Shown one piece after another: positions 32,356 to 42,278 of a stretch of 64,000 nt of DNA. The notes beneath the pieces were generated by a model, which was given only the letters and a program-made list of their open reading frames with translations, did no database searches and had not been told where the DNA came from. The translations under genes and the position numbers were made by a program. This DNA is from Candidatus Eisenbergiella stercoravium (GTDB lineage: Bacteria; Bacillota; Clostridia; Lachnospirales; Lachnospiraceae), in assembly GCA_019113175.1 (NCBI GenBank), contig DXHY01000048.1, positions 1 through 64,000 on the forward strand. The letters run 5' to 3'. The first letter of the stretch is position 1, and every line of letters begins with the position of its first letter.

Positions 32356-34020
32356 ATGAGAAGCGATTCAGTGAAAACAGGAGTACAGCAGGCTCCTCAC
32401 AGAAGCCTGTTCAATGCCCTCGGAATCACCGAGGAAGAGAGAAAAAGGCCCCTGATCGGAATTGTGAGCTCCTATAATGAGATTGTTCCGGGCCATATGA
32501 ATCTGGATAAAATCGTGGAGGCCGTAAAGCTGGGTGTAGCCATGGCGGGCGGAACTCCCTTCGTGTTTCCGGCCATTGCCGTCTGCGACGGCATTGCGAT
32601 GGGACATATCGGTATGAAATATTCTCTGGTGACCAGAGATCTGATCTGCGACAGCACGGAGTGCATGGCCATGGCGCATGGCTTTGACGGCCTGGTGATG
32701 GTTCCCAACTGTGATAAAAACGTGCCCGGCCTTCTGATGGCGGCGGCCAGAGTGAACATTCCCACCATTTTTGTTTCCGGAGGCCCCATGCTGGCCGGCC
32801 ATGTGTGCGGTCACAAGACCAGCCTTTCCTCCATGTTTGAAGCGGTGGGAAGCGTTGTCGCAGGAACCATGACCATGGAAGAGCTGGGGGAATATGAGGA
32901 GAAGGCCTGCCCTACCTGTGGTTCCTGCTCCGGCATGTATACTGCGAACTCCATGAACTGCCTGACCGAGGCGCTGGGAATGGGCCTGAAGGGAAACGGA
33001 ACCATCCCTGCGGTATATTCCGAGAGAATCCGTCTCGCCAAGCATGCGGGCATGCAGATCATGCAGCTGGTGGAGAAGAATATCCGCCCCAGAGATATTA
33101 TGACGAAGGAAGCCTTCCTGAATGCCCTTACCATGGATATGGCGCTGGGCTGTTCGACCAATTCCATGCTTCACCTTCCGGCCATCGCCCATGAGGCAGG
33201 CGTGGAGCTGAATATGGAGATCGCCAATGAGCTGTCCGCAAGGACGCCGAACCTCTGCCATCTGGCTCCGGCAGGCCCGACCTATATCGAGGATCTGAAC
33301 GAAGCGGGCGGCGTATATGCGGTGATGAACGAGCTGAACAAGAAGGGACTTCTGTACACTGATCTGATCACGGTGACGGGAAAGACTGTGGCGGAGAACA
33401 TCGAAGGCTGTGTGAATAAGAATCCCGAGGTCATCCGCCCCATCGACAATCCGTATTCCGAGACGGGCGGTATCGCGGTGCTGAAAGGAAATCTGGCTCC
33501 GGAAACCGCTGTGGTCAAGCGGTCTGCGGTTGCGCCTGAGATGATGGTTCACGAGGGCCCTGCCAGAGTATTTGACTGCGAGGAGGATGCCATTGCCGCG
33601 ATCAAGGGCGGAAAAATCGTTCCCGGAGATGTGGTGGTGATCCGTTATGAGGGACCGAAGGGCGGCCCGGGCATGAGAGAGATGCTCAACCCCACTTCCG
33701 CAATTGCGGGCATGGGAATGGGCTCCACCGTGGCGCTGATTACGGACGGACGTTTCAGCGGCGCTTCCAGAGGCGCTTCCATCGGCCATGTGTGTCCGGA
33801 AGCGGCGCAGGGAGGCCCCATCGCCCTGGTAGAGGAAGGCGATATTATCAGCATCAACATTCCGGAAAACCGTCTGGATGTGAAGGTGTCTGATGAGGAG
33901 ATGCAGAAGAGAAGAGAAAAATGGCAGCCCAGACAGCCCCGCGTAACCACAGGATATCTGGCAAGATATGAGAAGATGGTGACCAGCGCGAACCGGGGAG
34001 CTGTACTGGAGATCAAATAG
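32356..34020 (+). CDS. ilvD: Dihydroxy-acid dehydratase
   Basis: Iron-sulfur enzyme that dehydrates 2,3-dihydroxy acids in isoleucine and valine synthesis. The 554-residue sequence contains the cluster cysteines in PNCDKNVPG and [18 protein letters not shown], plus [14 protein letters not shown] and [21 protein letters not shown] start it at ATG 32356 (MRSDSVKTG), the family's standard N-terminus, after GAGGAAAGGAAG; a longer frame from 32311 would overlap leuB by 17 bases. It lies between leuB and ilvB in one operon. Confidence 0.96.
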   Translation: MRSDSVKTGVQQAPHRSLFNALGITEEERKRPLIGIVSSYNEIVPGHMNLDKIVEAVKLGVAMAGGTPFVFPAIAVCDGIAMGHIGMKYSLVTRDLICDSTECMAMAHGFDGLVMVPNCDKNVPGLLMAAARVNIPTIFVSGGPMLAGHVCGHKTSLSSMFEAVGSVVAGTMTMEELGEYEEKACPTCGSCSGMYTANSMNCLTEALGMGLKGNGTIPAVYSERIRLAKHAGMQIMQLVEKNIRPRDIMTKEAFLNALTMDMALGCSTNSMLHLPAIAHEAGVELNMEIANELSARTPNLCHLAPAGPTYIEDLNEAGGVYAVMNELNKKGLLYTDLITVTGKTVAENIEGCVNKNPEVIRPIDNPYSETGGIAVLKGNLAPETAVVKRSAVAPEMMVHEGPARVFDCEEDAIAAIKGGKIVPGDVVVIRYEGPKGGPGMREMLNPTSAIAGMGMGSTVALITDGRFSGASRGASIGHVCPEAAQGGPIALVEEGDIISINIPENRLDVKVSDEEMQKRREKWQPRQPRVTTGYLARYEKMVTSANRGAVLEIK

Positions 34021-34030
34021 AAAGGCGCTG

Positions 34031-35725
34031 ATGCAGATGCAGCTTACAGGAGCTGAAATCATTGTGGAATGTCTGAAGGAGCAGGGAGTGGATACCGTAT
34101 TCGGTTATCCGGGCGGCACGATCCTGAACGTGTACGACGCGCTCTATCAGCATCAGAATGAGATTTTTCATGTGCTGACCTCCCATGAGCAGGGGGCGGC
34201 GCATGCGGCGGACGGCTATGCCAGAGCTACGGGAAAGGTCGGTGTCTGCATGGCCACCAGCGGCCCGGGAGCCACCAACCTGGTCACCGGCATAGCAACC
34301 GCATATATGGATTCCATTCCCGTTGTGGCGATCACGGCCAACGTGAACCTTCCGTCTCTGGGAAAGGACTCCTTTCAGGAGGTAGATATCGCAGGTGTGA
34401 CCATGCCCATCACCAAGCACGGTTATATCGTGAAGGATATCCGGATTCTTGCGGATACCATCCGCAAGGCGTTTCAGATCGCAACCTCCGATCGTCCGGG
34501 GCCCGTGCTCGTGGATGTGACCAAAGATGTGACGGCAGCGGTATGGGAGTATACACCTGTGAAGCCGGAACCGCCGAAACGCACGGACCGGTATACAAAA
34601 GAACAGCTGGAAGAGGCGCTTACGCTTCTTACCGGGGCAAAAAGGCCGTTTCTGTTCGTAGGCGGCGGAGCAGTGCTTTCCGGCGCGTCTGAGCAGGTGC
34701 GCGCCTTCGCAGGACTGCTGGATGCTCCGGTTTGCGATTCGCTGATGGGAAAGGGGGCCTTTGACGGCACTGATCCCCGTTATACCGGCATGATCGGCAT
34801 GCACGGCACCAAAACCTCCAATCTGGGTGTGAGCGACTGCGATCTGCTGGTAGCTCTGGGGGCGCGGTTTTCCGACCGTGTGGTCAGCAATGTGAAGACC
34901 TTTGCTTCCAGAGCAAAAATCCTTCACATTGACATCGATGCGGCGGAGATCAATAAGAATGTTCACGCTGATGTTTCTCTGGTAGGAGACCTGAAAAGTG
35001 TGCTTACGGCTCTGGAGGAAAGACTGCCGCAGCAGTCACATCCGAAATGGATGGCGCATATCATGGAGCTGAAGGAAAAATATCCACTGACCTATGATGA
35101 CGGGACTCTGAGCTGTCCTTATGTCATTCAGGAGCTGGAGCGGCTGACACAGGGAAAGGCCATTATTACCACGGACGTGGGCCAGCACCAGATGTGGACG
35201 GCTCAGTATTATCATTTTACGGAAGCCCGAACCTTCCTGTCCTCAGGCGGCCTTGGCACCATGGGCTACGGGCTTGGTGCATGTATCGGCGCGAAGATGG
35301 GACGGCCGGATAAAATCTGTGTGAACATCGGCGGAGACGGCTGCTTCCGGATGAATATGAACGAGCTGGCGACTGCCAGCCGGTATCAGATTCCGGTCAT
35401 TCAGATCGTGATCAACAATCACGTGCTGGGAATGGTCCGTCAGTGGCAGACGCTTTTCTATGGACACAGATATTCCCAGACCGTGCTGGAGGATAAGGTG
35501 GATTTCTGCAAGGTGGCAGAAGGACTGGGCTGCAGGGCCATCCGCGTGACGAAAAAGGAAGAAGTGGCCCCTGCCATTGAAGCTGCCATCGCGGACGGCG
35601 GCCCTGTGCTGATCGAGTGCGTGATTCCGGAGGATGACAAGGTGTTCCCGATGGTTTCGCCGGGAGGCTCCATCAGCGAAGCGTTTGACGCGGCTGATCT
35701 GGCAGAACGCGGAGAGGAAGCCTGA
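34031..35725 (+). CDS. ilvB: Acetolactate synthase, large (catalytic) subunit
   Basis: Thiamine diphosphate enzyme that condenses two pyruvates, or pyruvate with 2-oxobutyrate, at the head of valine/isoleucine synthesis. Family signatures: FGYPGGTILNVYDAL, the cofactor Glu in TSHEQGAAHAADGYARATG, GDGCFRMNMNELATASRYQI and NNHVLGMVRQWQ. The 564-residue length and the FAD-domain signature (VALGARFSDRV) favour the biosynthetic rather than the fermentative enzyme. Start ATG 34031 is five bases after AAAGG. No ilvN regulatory subunit follows; a terminator comes next. Confidence 0.93.
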   Translation: MQMQLTGAEIIVECLKEQGVDTVFGYPGGTILNVYDALYQHQNEIFHVLTSHEQGAAHAADGYARATGKVGVCMATSGPGATNLVTGIATAYMDSIPVVAITANVNLPSLGKDSFQEVDIAGVTMPITKHGYIVKDIRILADTIRKAFQIATSDRPGPVLVDVTKDVTAAVWEYTPVKPEPPKRTDRYTKEQLEEALTLLTGAKRPFLFVGGGAVLSGASEQVRAFAGLLDAPVCDSLMGKGAFDGTDPRYTGMIGMHGTKTSNLGVSDCDLLVALGARFSDRVVSNVKTFASRAKILHIDIDAAEINKNVHADVSLVGDLKSVLTALEERLPQQSHPKWMAHIMELKEKYPLTYDDGTLSCPYVIQELERLTQGKAIITTDVGQHQMWTAQYYHFTEARTFLSSGGLGTMGYGLGACIGAKMGRPDKICVNIGGDGCFRMNMNELATASRYQIPVIQIVINNHVLGMVRQWQTLFYGHRYSQTVLEDKVDFCKVAEGLGCRAIRVTKKEEVAPAIEAAIADGGPVLIECVIPEDDKVFPMVSPGGSISEAFDAADLAERGEEA

Positions 35726-35749
35726 CGTTACATGTCCGTAAACAGAGGA

Positions 35750-35775
35750 GGAGGGAGCGTAAGCTTCCTCCTTTT
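35750..35775 (+). terminator. Terminator of leuB-ilvD-ilvB
   Basis: GGAGGGAGC (35750-35758) pairs with GCTTCCTCC (35763-35771) with one G-T pair, loop GTAA, then TTTT. Confidence 0.75.
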
Positions 35776-35820
35776 GACAAAGTCAGGTTAAGAAACCGCT
35801 TTGTTATTTTAATGAAGCAG

Positions 35821-35849
35821 TTGACTAAAGTGATAAAAGTGGGTAAAAT
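35821..35849 (+). promoter_or_regulatory. Promoter of serC-serA
   Basis: TTGACT (35821-35826), 17-base spacer, TAAAAT (35844-35849). The leader to the TTG start is about 120 bases. Confidence 0.75.
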
Positions 35850-35974
35850 AGGCTTCATAACTTTGAAACAATCACAGTGATCCGGCTGTGAAGCGGCGGA
35901 AGGCGCAGAAACAGAGAAATACAGCGGATATTCAGATGTCCGTAAATCTCTGCAGCTGGAGGAGGAGGTCAAAA

Positions 35975-37054
35975 TTGGCGAGAGTATATAATTTTTCCGC
36001 GGGCCCTGCGGTCCTGCCGGAGGAGGTTTTAAGGGAAGCGGCGGCTGAAATGCTGGATTACAGAGGCTGCGGCATGTCTGTCATGGAGATGAGCCATCGT
36101 TCCAAAACCTTCCAGACGATTCTGGATGAGGCGGAAGCGGATCTGAGAGACCTGATCGGAATCCCGGACAACTACAAAGTGCTTTTCCTGCAGGGCGGTG
36201 CAAGCCAGCAGTTTGCGATGATTCCCATGAACCTGATGAAAAACCGGGTGGCGGACTATATCGTGACCGGTCAATGGGCGAAAAAAGCCTGGCAGGAGGC
36301 TTCCAAATATGGAACGGCCAACAAAATTGCCTCCTCTGAGGACCAGACCTTCTCATACATACCAGACTGTTCTGATCTTCCCATTTCAGAGAATGCAGAC
36401 TATGTCTATATCTGTGAAAACAACACCATTTACGGAACCAAATTCAAAACCCTTCCCAACACGAAAGGCAAGCCGCTGGTAGCGGACGTCTCATCCTGTT
36501 TCCTGTCCGAACCCGTGGACATCACGAAATATGCGCTTATGTATGGCGGCGTCCAGAAGAACATCGGCCCTGCGGGCGTGGTGATCGTCATCATCAGAGA
36601 GGATCTGATCACGGAGGATGTGCTTCCGGGCACGCCCACCATGCTGCAGTATAAGATCCATGCGGACGCCGGCTCCCTGTATAATACGCCTCCGGCATAC
36701 GGCATTTATATCTGCGGCAAGGTTTTCAAATGGCTGAAGAAGCTGGGAGGACTGGAAGCGATTCAGAAAATAAATGAGGAAAAGGCCGCAATTCTATACG
36801 ATTTTCTGGACGAAAGCAGATTGTTTAAGGGGACTGTGCGCAGGCAGGACCGCTCCCTGATGAATGTTCCGTTTGTCACGGGAAGCGATGAGCTGGACGC
36901 AAAGTTTGTGAAGGAAGCGAAGGAGCACGGGCTGGAGAACCTGAAGGGCCACAGAAGCGTGGGAGGCATGCGGGCCAGCATTTACAACGCCATGCCGATG
37001 GAAGGTGTGCGCAGCCTGGTGGAGTTCATGAAAAAATTTGAAATGGAGAATTAA
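35975..37054 (+). CDS. serC: Phosphoserine aminotransferase
   Basis: PLP enzyme that transaminates 3-phosphohydroxypyruvate to phosphoserine. The 359-residue protein has the family start VYNFSAGPAVLPEEVL, GGASQQFAMIPMNL, and the PLP-lysine region MYGGVQKNIGPAG. It begins with TTG at 35975, six bases after GGAGGAGG; no ATG fits the family N-terminus, and the frame to the left (from 35888) has no homology. It is followed after four bases by serA in one operon. The TTG start may lower its translation relative to serA. Confidence 0.94.
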   Translation: MARVYNFSAGPAVLPEEVLREAAAEMLDYRGCGMSVMEMSHRSKTFQTILDEAEADLRDLIGIPDNYKVLFLQGGASQQFAMIPMNLMKNRVADYIVTGQWAKKAWQEASKYGTANKIASSEDQTFSYIPDCSDLPISENADYVYICENNTIYGTKFKTLPNTKGKPLVADVSSCFLSEPVDITKYALMYGGVQKNIGPAGVVIVIIREDLITEDVLPGTPTMLQYKIHADAGSLYNTPPAYGIYICGKVFKWLKKLGGLEAIQKINEEKAAILYDFLDESRLFKGTVRRQDRSLMNVPFVTGSDELDAKFVKEAKEHGLENLKGHRSVGGMRASIYNAMPMEGVRSLVEFMKKFEMEN

Positions 37055-37058
37055 GGTC

Positions 37059-38222
37059 ATGTTTCATTATTATTGCCTCAATCCCATCTCGAAGGTGGGT
37101 CTGGAGGGTTTTACGGAAGAGTATCAGAATACACAGAAAATAGAAGAGGCGGACGGCATTCTTGTCCGCAGCGCTTCCATGCACGATATGGAACTGCCGG
37201 AAAATCTGCTGGCGGTGGCCAGGGCCGGCGCTGGCGTGAACAACATCCCGCTGGAAAAATGTGCACAGAAGGGCATTGTGGTGTTCAATACACCCGGAGC
37301 GAACGCCAACGGTGTAAAGGAGATCGTCATTGCGGGAATGCTGCTCGCCGCCCGAGATATCGTGGAGGGCATCAACTGGGTACGGGAAAACAGCAGTGAT
37401 GCAAACGTGGCTAAAGCGGCGGAAAAGATAAAAAAGAATTTTGCCGGAACCGAAATACAGGGCAAAAAGCTGGGCATCATCGGACTCGGCGCCATCGGCG
37501 TGAAGGTGGCGAATACGGCGAAACATCTGGGAATGGAGGTCTACGGCTACGATCCCTATGTATCAGTGGATGCGGCGTGGAACCTGAGCCGGGATGTGAA
37601 GCATGTGATCGATGTGAATGAGATTTATGAGGAATGCGATTTCATCACCATCCACGTGCCCCTCATGGACAGTACGAAGGGTATGATCGATGAGAAGGCC
37701 ATTGAGAAGATGAAGGATGGCGTGATCCTTCTGAACTTTGCCCGTGACCTTCTGGTGGATGAGGAGGCGGTGATCCGCGCCATTGAGAGCGGAAAGGTGC
37801 GCAGATACGTGTCTGACTTCCCCAATCCTGTGACTGCGGGGAAGAAGGGCTGCATTGTGATCCCTCATCTGGGCGCTTCCACGGAGGAATCGGAAGACAA
37901 CTGCGCGGCGATGGCGGTGAAGGAACTGATGGATTATCTGGAAAATGGAAACATCAGAAACAGCGTCAATTATCCTGCCTGTGATATGGGCGTCTGCACA
38001 CAGGCGGGACGCATCAGTATCTTCCATAAGAATGTGGCGAATATGATCACCCGCTTCGCGGCGGTGTTCGGCGAAAAAGGAATCAATATCTCCGACATGA
38101 TCAACAAATCAAAAGGGGAAGTCGCTTACACCATGTTTGATGTGGAGGAACAGGCATCGGAGGAAATCATCGGCATGCTTCGCGCCATACCCGGCGTATT
38201 CCGCGTGCGTGTGGTGAAATAG
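37059..38222 (+). CDS. serA: D-3-phosphoglycerate dehydrogenase
   Basis: First step of serine synthesis, oxidising 3-phosphoglycerate with NAD. The 387-residue protein carries the nucleotide-binding LGIIGLGAIGVKVANTAKHL, the catalytic Arg/Glu/His context (NFARDLLVDEEAV and IPHLGASTEESEDN) and a C-terminal ACT domain (INISDMINKSKGEVAYTMFD) of the short type. The ACT domain suggests feedback control by serine. Start at ATG 37059 after TTAAGG; a longer frame from 37038 would overlap serC. No serB is nearby. Confidence 0.94.
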   Translation: MFHYYCLNPISKVGLEGFTEEYQNTQKIEEADGILVRSASMHDMELPENLLAVARAGAGVNNIPLEKCAQKGIVVFNTPGANANGVKEIVIAGMLLAARDIVEGINWVRENSSDANVAKAAEKIKKNFAGTEIQGKKLGIIGLGAIGVKVANTAKHLGMEVYGYDPYVSVDAAWNLSRDVKHVIDVNEIYEECDFITIHVPLMDSTKGMIDEKAIEKMKDGVILLNFARDLLVDEEAVIRAIESGKVRRYVSDFPNPVTAGKKGCIVIPHLGASTEESEDNCAAMAVKELMDYLENGNIRNSVNYPACDMGVCTQAGRISIFHKNVANMITRFAAVFGEKGINISDMINKSKGEVAYTMFDVEEQASEEIIGMLRAIPGVFRVRVVK

Positions 38223-38270
38223 GACAGCGCGGCTTTGCGAATGGGGCAAAGAGATGCAACAGGGAAGAAA

Positions 38271-38297
38271 GGCACATCAGATGCGGTGTGCCTTTTC
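38271..38297 (+). terminator. Weak terminator after serA
   Basis: GGCACA and TGTGCC (38271-38292) pair across a ten-base loop and TTTT follows. The stem is short. Confidence 0.45.
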
Positions 38298-38300
38298 TGC

Positions 38301-38329
38301 TTGTATCCGAAAGCGGAATCGGGTATACT
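38301..38329 (+). promoter_or_regulatory. Promoter of the DUF1015-glgB-mscS unit
   Basis: TTGTAT (38301-38306), 17-base spacer, TATACT (38324-38329), 56 bases before the start codon at 38385. Confidence 0.65.
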
Positions 38330-38384
38330 GTATATTGTAAATAAATGTGAAAGGGCAGTCAGATATCGGCAGATGGGAGTGAAA

Positions 38385-39713
38385 ATGGCGGAAGTAAGAC
38401 CTTTTCGGGCCTGGAGGCCCGCGCAGGGACTGGCAGAAAGGATTGCAGCTCTTCCCTACGATGTTGTGAATGGAAAAGAGGCGAGAGAGGAGACGAGGCG
38501 GGAGCCTTTTTCCTTTCTGGCGGTGGACAGGCCGGAAACGCAGTTTGAAGAGGAGGACGCAGACGTTACGGAGGAGCGGGTATATGAACGGGCCGGAACG
38601 CTTTTACGGCAATGGATGAAGGAGGGCAGCCTTCAGCAGGAGGCGGAGCCCTGTTATTATATTTACGAGCTGGAAAGACTCGGGCATGTCCAGACAGGAA
38701 TCGCCGCGTGCGTGTCGGTGGACGATTATCTGAACGGTGTGATCCGCAGGCATGAGAACACAAGAAGCGATAAGGAGGAGGACAGGACCAGACATGTGAA
38801 GGCCTGTGAGGCGCAGACCGGTCCGGTGTTTCTCGCCTATCGTGCGGCAAAGGCGGTCGAGGCCGTTACGGAGCGCTGCAGAAGGGAAGCCTGTCTGTAT
38901 GATTTTGTTTCTCCGGACGGAATCACCCACCGGGTCTGGCGGATCGGCAGAAAAGAGGATATCCGGGCGGTTCATGAGGCGTTTGAAAAGGTGGAGAGGC
39001 TGTACATAGCGGACGGGCATCATCGCTGTGCCTCTGCTGTCCGGGTGGCGAAGGAATGCAGAAGGAAATGCCCGGATTATACGGGGAAAGAGCCGTTTAA
39101 CTTCATTCTTTCCGTTCTGTTTCCGGATGATCAGCTCACCATCCTGGAATACAACCGGGTGGTTCGTGATCTGAACGGCCTGACGCCGCAGGAATTTTTG
39201 CAGAAAGTCGGAAAAGTCTTTGAAATTACCCCGATGGAAGAACCTTACCGGCCGGAAAGAAAAGGGCTGTTCGGTCTGTATCTGGAAAAGAAGTGGTACC
39301 GTCTGTCCCGGAAGCCGGAGAACGGGGAAAAGTACGAAAAAACAGAGGCGTCAGGGGACGGATCTCAAAAATCAGATCCGGCGCGCGCGCTGGATGTGGC
39401 CGTCCTGCAGCGTCTGATCCTGGAGCCGGTTCTTGGAATTAGGGATCCCAGGACGGATGAGCGGATTGATTTTGTGGGAGGAATCAGAGGACTTCAGGAG
39501 CTGGAAAAGCGGTGTGACCAGGACTGCGCCGCAGCCTTTTCCCTGTATCCCACCTCCATCGGAGAGCTGTTTTCCGTGGCGGACGCGGGGCTTCTGATGC
39601 CGCCGAAGTCAACCTGGTTTGAGCCGAAGCTGAGAAGCGGGCTGTTTATCCACAGTCTGAAGGATGAAAATGATGTCCCCGCGGATATGCTTCATTCTGA
39701 GGAAAGAAATTAA
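38385..39713 (+). CDS. DUF1015 family protein
   Basis: A 442-residue protein of the DUF1015 family, conserved in many bacteria and archaea with no assigned activity. Typical strings: VRPFRAWRP, ALPYDVVNGKEARE, the HENTRSDKEEDRTRH segment, LYIADGHHRCASA and FNFILSVLFPDDQLTILEYN. The conserved GHHR and HENT residues suggest an enzyme active site. I use ATG 38385, five bases after GGGAG; upstream extension gives no homology. Next gene glgB begins 30 bases later, so the two are probably cotranscribed, though the family is also found near serine genes in Clostridia, as here. Confidence 0.9.
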   Translation: MAEVRPFRAWRPAQGLAERIAALPYDVVNGKEAREETRREPFSFLAVDRPETQFEEEDADVTEERVYERAGTLLRQWMKEGSLQQEAEPCYYIYELERLGHVQTGIAACVSVDDYLNGVIRRHENTRSDKEEDRTRHVKACEAQTGPVFLAYRAAKAVEAVTERCRREACLYDFVSPDGITHRVWRIGRKEDIRAVHEAFEKVERLYIADGHHRCASAVRVAKECRRKCPDYTGKEPFNFILSVLFPDDQLTILEYNRVVRDLNGLTPQEFLQKVGKVFEITPMEEPYRPERKGLFGLYLEKKWYRLSRKPENGEKYEKTEASGDGSQKSDPARALDVAVLQRLILEPVLGIRDPRTDERIDFVGGIRGLQELEKRCDQDCAAAFSLYPTSIGELFSVADAGLLMPPKSTWFEPKLRSGLFIHSLKDENDVPADMLHSEERN

Positions 39714-39743
39714 TAAAAAAGAGGGAAGGAAGAGGGATCTGAT

Positions 39744-42278
39744 ATGAAGGACAAACTGTATAAGCTGATGAACTGGCCGGAAATTGAGGCGATCATCTAT
39801 TCGGAGGAGGATAATCCTCACAGGCTGCTCGGACCGCATACGGCCGGAAGCTCGACCGTGTTTCAGGCGTTCTGGCCGGATTCGCAGAAGGTGGAACTTG
39901 TGTTTCCCGATACGGGAAAGGAAGTGGAAATGGAGCTTGCGGACGAAGCAGGGTATTATGCGGCTCTGATTCCGGGAAAGGAGGTTCCATCTTATCAGTA
40001 CCGGGTGACCTGGCCGGACGGCACAGTGAGAATGGAAGGAGATCCCTATCGTTTCGCTCCGGTCATCAGCAAGAAGGATACGGACCGTTTCGCGGCGGGA
40101 ATCCACTATGAGGCCTATAACATGCTGGGCGCGCATGTGCGCACCATTGACGGCATAAAGGGCGTGCATTTTGCGGTCTGGGCGCCAAATGCCCTGCGTG
40201 TGAGCGTGGTGGGAGATTTTAACCACTGGGACGGCCGCGTCCATCAGATGAGACGGCTGTGGGATTCGGGAATCTTTGAGCTGTTCATTCCGGGTGAGCT
40301 GGAAGGGCAGAACTATAAATACGAGCTGAAAACAAAAGGCGGTCTTACCTATCTGAAGGCAGATCCCTACGCGTTCAGCCAGCAGCTCCGTCCGGATACG
40401 GCTTCTGTGATCCGGGATATTTCCGGCTTTGCCTGGGAGGACGGGGAGTGGTTGAAAAAGCGGGAAAAGATGGACTACAGTACAGCTCCGGTCAGCGTCT
40501 ATGAGCTGTACCTGGGCTCCTTCAAACGTCCGGAGGATGACAGACCCTACTGCAATTACCGGGAGCTGGCTCCCGCCATCATTTCCTATGTGAAGGAGAT
40601 GGGATACACCCATATCGAGCTGATGCCCGTAATGGAGCATCCCTTCGACGGTTCCTGGGGCTATCAGGTAATCGGTTATTATGCGCCCACCGCCAGGTAC
40701 GGCACACCGGAGGATTTCATGTATTTCATGAATGAGATGCATAAGGCGGGAATCGGCGTGATTCTGGACTGGGTGCCCGCACACTTCCCCAGAGATACCT
40801 ATGGACTTTCCGCCTTTGACGGAACCTGCCTGTATGAGCACCTGGATCCCAGAAAGGGAGCTCATCCCCACTGGGGAACGTTGATTTACAATTACGGCAG
40901 GCCGCAGGTTTCCAACTATCTGATCGCCAACGCCCTGTTCTGGATCGAACAGTACCATGCAGACGGTATCCGCATGGACGCTGTGGCTTCCATGCTCTAT
41001 CTGGATTATGGAAAACAGGACGGCGAATGGGTGGCCAACATCTATGGAGGGAATGAAAATCTGGAGGCCGTGGAATTCCTGAAGCATGTTAACAGCATGA
41101 TTCACAAGAGAGGCCGCGGTGCCTTGTCCATTGCGGAGGAATCCACTGCCTGGCCTCTGGTTACGGGGAGTCTGGAGGAAGGCGGCCTTGGTTTTGACAT
41201 GAAGTGGAACATGGGCTGGATGAACGATTTCCTGAACTATATCAGACAGGACCCTTATTTCCGTTCCGGCTGCCATAACATGCTCACCTTCAGCATGGTC
41301 TATGCTTACAGTGAACGGTTCATGCTGGTGCTCTCCCATGATGAGGTGGTGCACGGAAAGGCGTCCATGCTGGGCAAGATGCCCGGTACCAGAGAAGAGC
41401 AGTTTGCCAATCTGAAGGCCAGCTATGGCTATATGATGTGCCATCCCGGTAAGAAGCTTCTGTTCATGGGACAGGACATCGGAGAGTATGACGAGTGGAA
41501 CGAAAACAGGGAGGTGGAATGGTATCTCACGAAGGAGGCGGATCATAAGGGACTTCAGGAATTCGTGAAGGCTCTGAATCATCTTTATACCTCTGCACCT
41601 GCCCTCTCTGTGAAGGATACCAGCTGGGATGGTTTTGAGTGGATTGACTGTATCAGTGCCAATGAATGCACGCTTTCCTTTGTCCGCAAGGGAAAGAAGG
41701 ACGAGGACATGCTTCTGGTGGTGGTGAATTTTGCCAATGTGGAACGGAAGGGGTTCCAGGTGGGCGTGCCTCTGAACGGAAAATATAAGGAGATTCTCAA
41801 TTCCGACGCAAAAGAGTACGGCGGAGAGGGAAGAACGAATCCCAGAGTAAAGACGGCTCTGGAGGAAGAATGGGATGGAAGGGAATATTCCATCAAAATG
41901 ACCCAGGCTCCCTTAAGCGTCAGCATTTTCTCCTATCAGCCCTATACGAAAGAGGAACTGAAGGAAATCGCCAGAAAGAAGGCGGAAAAGGCACGTAAGG
42001 AGAAAGAAGCGGCCAGAAAGAAAAAGAACGCGAAGAAGACAGCGTCAGGCCGCGCTGCAAAAACCCTGAAGGAGGAGCTGGCGGAAAAGGTATTCGCTGC
42101 CGAAGCGGAAATCTCCGAAAAGGGTGAGGTGGAAAAGCCCGTCAGGGTGACAAAGCCGCGGAAAAGGGCAGTACAGGCGGCTGAAACAGAGGAAACGGCA
42201 GAAATGCCGGAGACCGCAGAAACAGAAGAAACTCCGGGAACCGGAAAAACGGCAGAAAACAGGGAAGGAACGAAGTAA
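39744..42278 (+). CDS. glgB: 1,4-alpha-glucan (glycogen) branching enzyme
   Basis: Makes alpha-1,6 branches in glycogen. Family GH13: N-terminal CBM48 (HFAVWAPNALRVSVVGDFN), a TIM barrel with region I GVILDWVPAHFP, the nucleophile Asp412 in GIRMDAVAS, the acid Glu465 in IAEEST and Asp533 in LSHDEVVHG, and an all-beta C domain. All catalytic residues are intact, unlike the GH13 protein at 10.9 kb. At 844 residues it is about 115 longer than usual because of a charged C-terminal tail (repeats of Lys/Arg/Glu/Ala then Glu/Thr/Pro). The start follows GAGGGAAGGAAGAGGG. mscS begins immediately after its stop codon. Confidence 0.96.
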   Translation: MKDKLYKLMNWPEIEAIIYSEEDNPHRLLGPHTAGSSTVFQAFWPDSQKVELVFPDTGKEVEMELADEAGYYAALIPGKEVPSYQYRVTWPDGTVRMEGDPYRFAPVISKKDTDRFAAGIHYEAYNMLGAHVRTIDGIKGVHFAVWAPNALRVSVVGDFNHWDGRVHQMRRLWDSGIFELFIPGELEGQNYKYELKTKGGLTYLKADPYAFSQQLRPDTASVIRDISGFAWEDGEWLKKREKMDYSTAPVSVYELYLGSFKRPEDDRPYCNYRELAPAIISYVKEMGYTHIELMPVMEHPFDGSWGYQVIGYYAPTARYGTPEDFMYFMNEMHKAGIGVILDWVPAHFPRDTYGLSAFDGTCLYEHLDPRKGAHPHWGTLIYNYGRPQVSNYLIANALFWIEQYHADGIRMDAVASMLYLDYGKQDGEWVANIYGGNENLEAVEFLKHVNSMIHKRGRGALSIAEESTAWPLVTGSLEEGGLGFDMKWNMGWMNDFLNYIRQDPYFRSGCHNMLTFSMVYAYSERFMLVLSHDEVVHGKASMLGKMPGTREEQFANLKASYGYMMCHPGKKLLFMGQDIGEYDEWNENREVEWYLTKEADHKGLQEFVKALNHLYTSAPALSVKDTSWDGFEWIDCISANECTLSFVRKGKKDEDMLLVVVNFANVERKGFQVGVPLNGKYKEILNSDAKEYGGEGRTNPRVKTALEEEWDGREYSIKMTQAPLSVSIFSYQPYTKEELKEIARKKAEKARKEKEAARKKKNAKKTASGRAAKTLKEELAEKVFAAEAEISEKGEVEKPVRVTKPRKRAVQAAETEETAEMPETAETEETPGTGKTAENREGTK

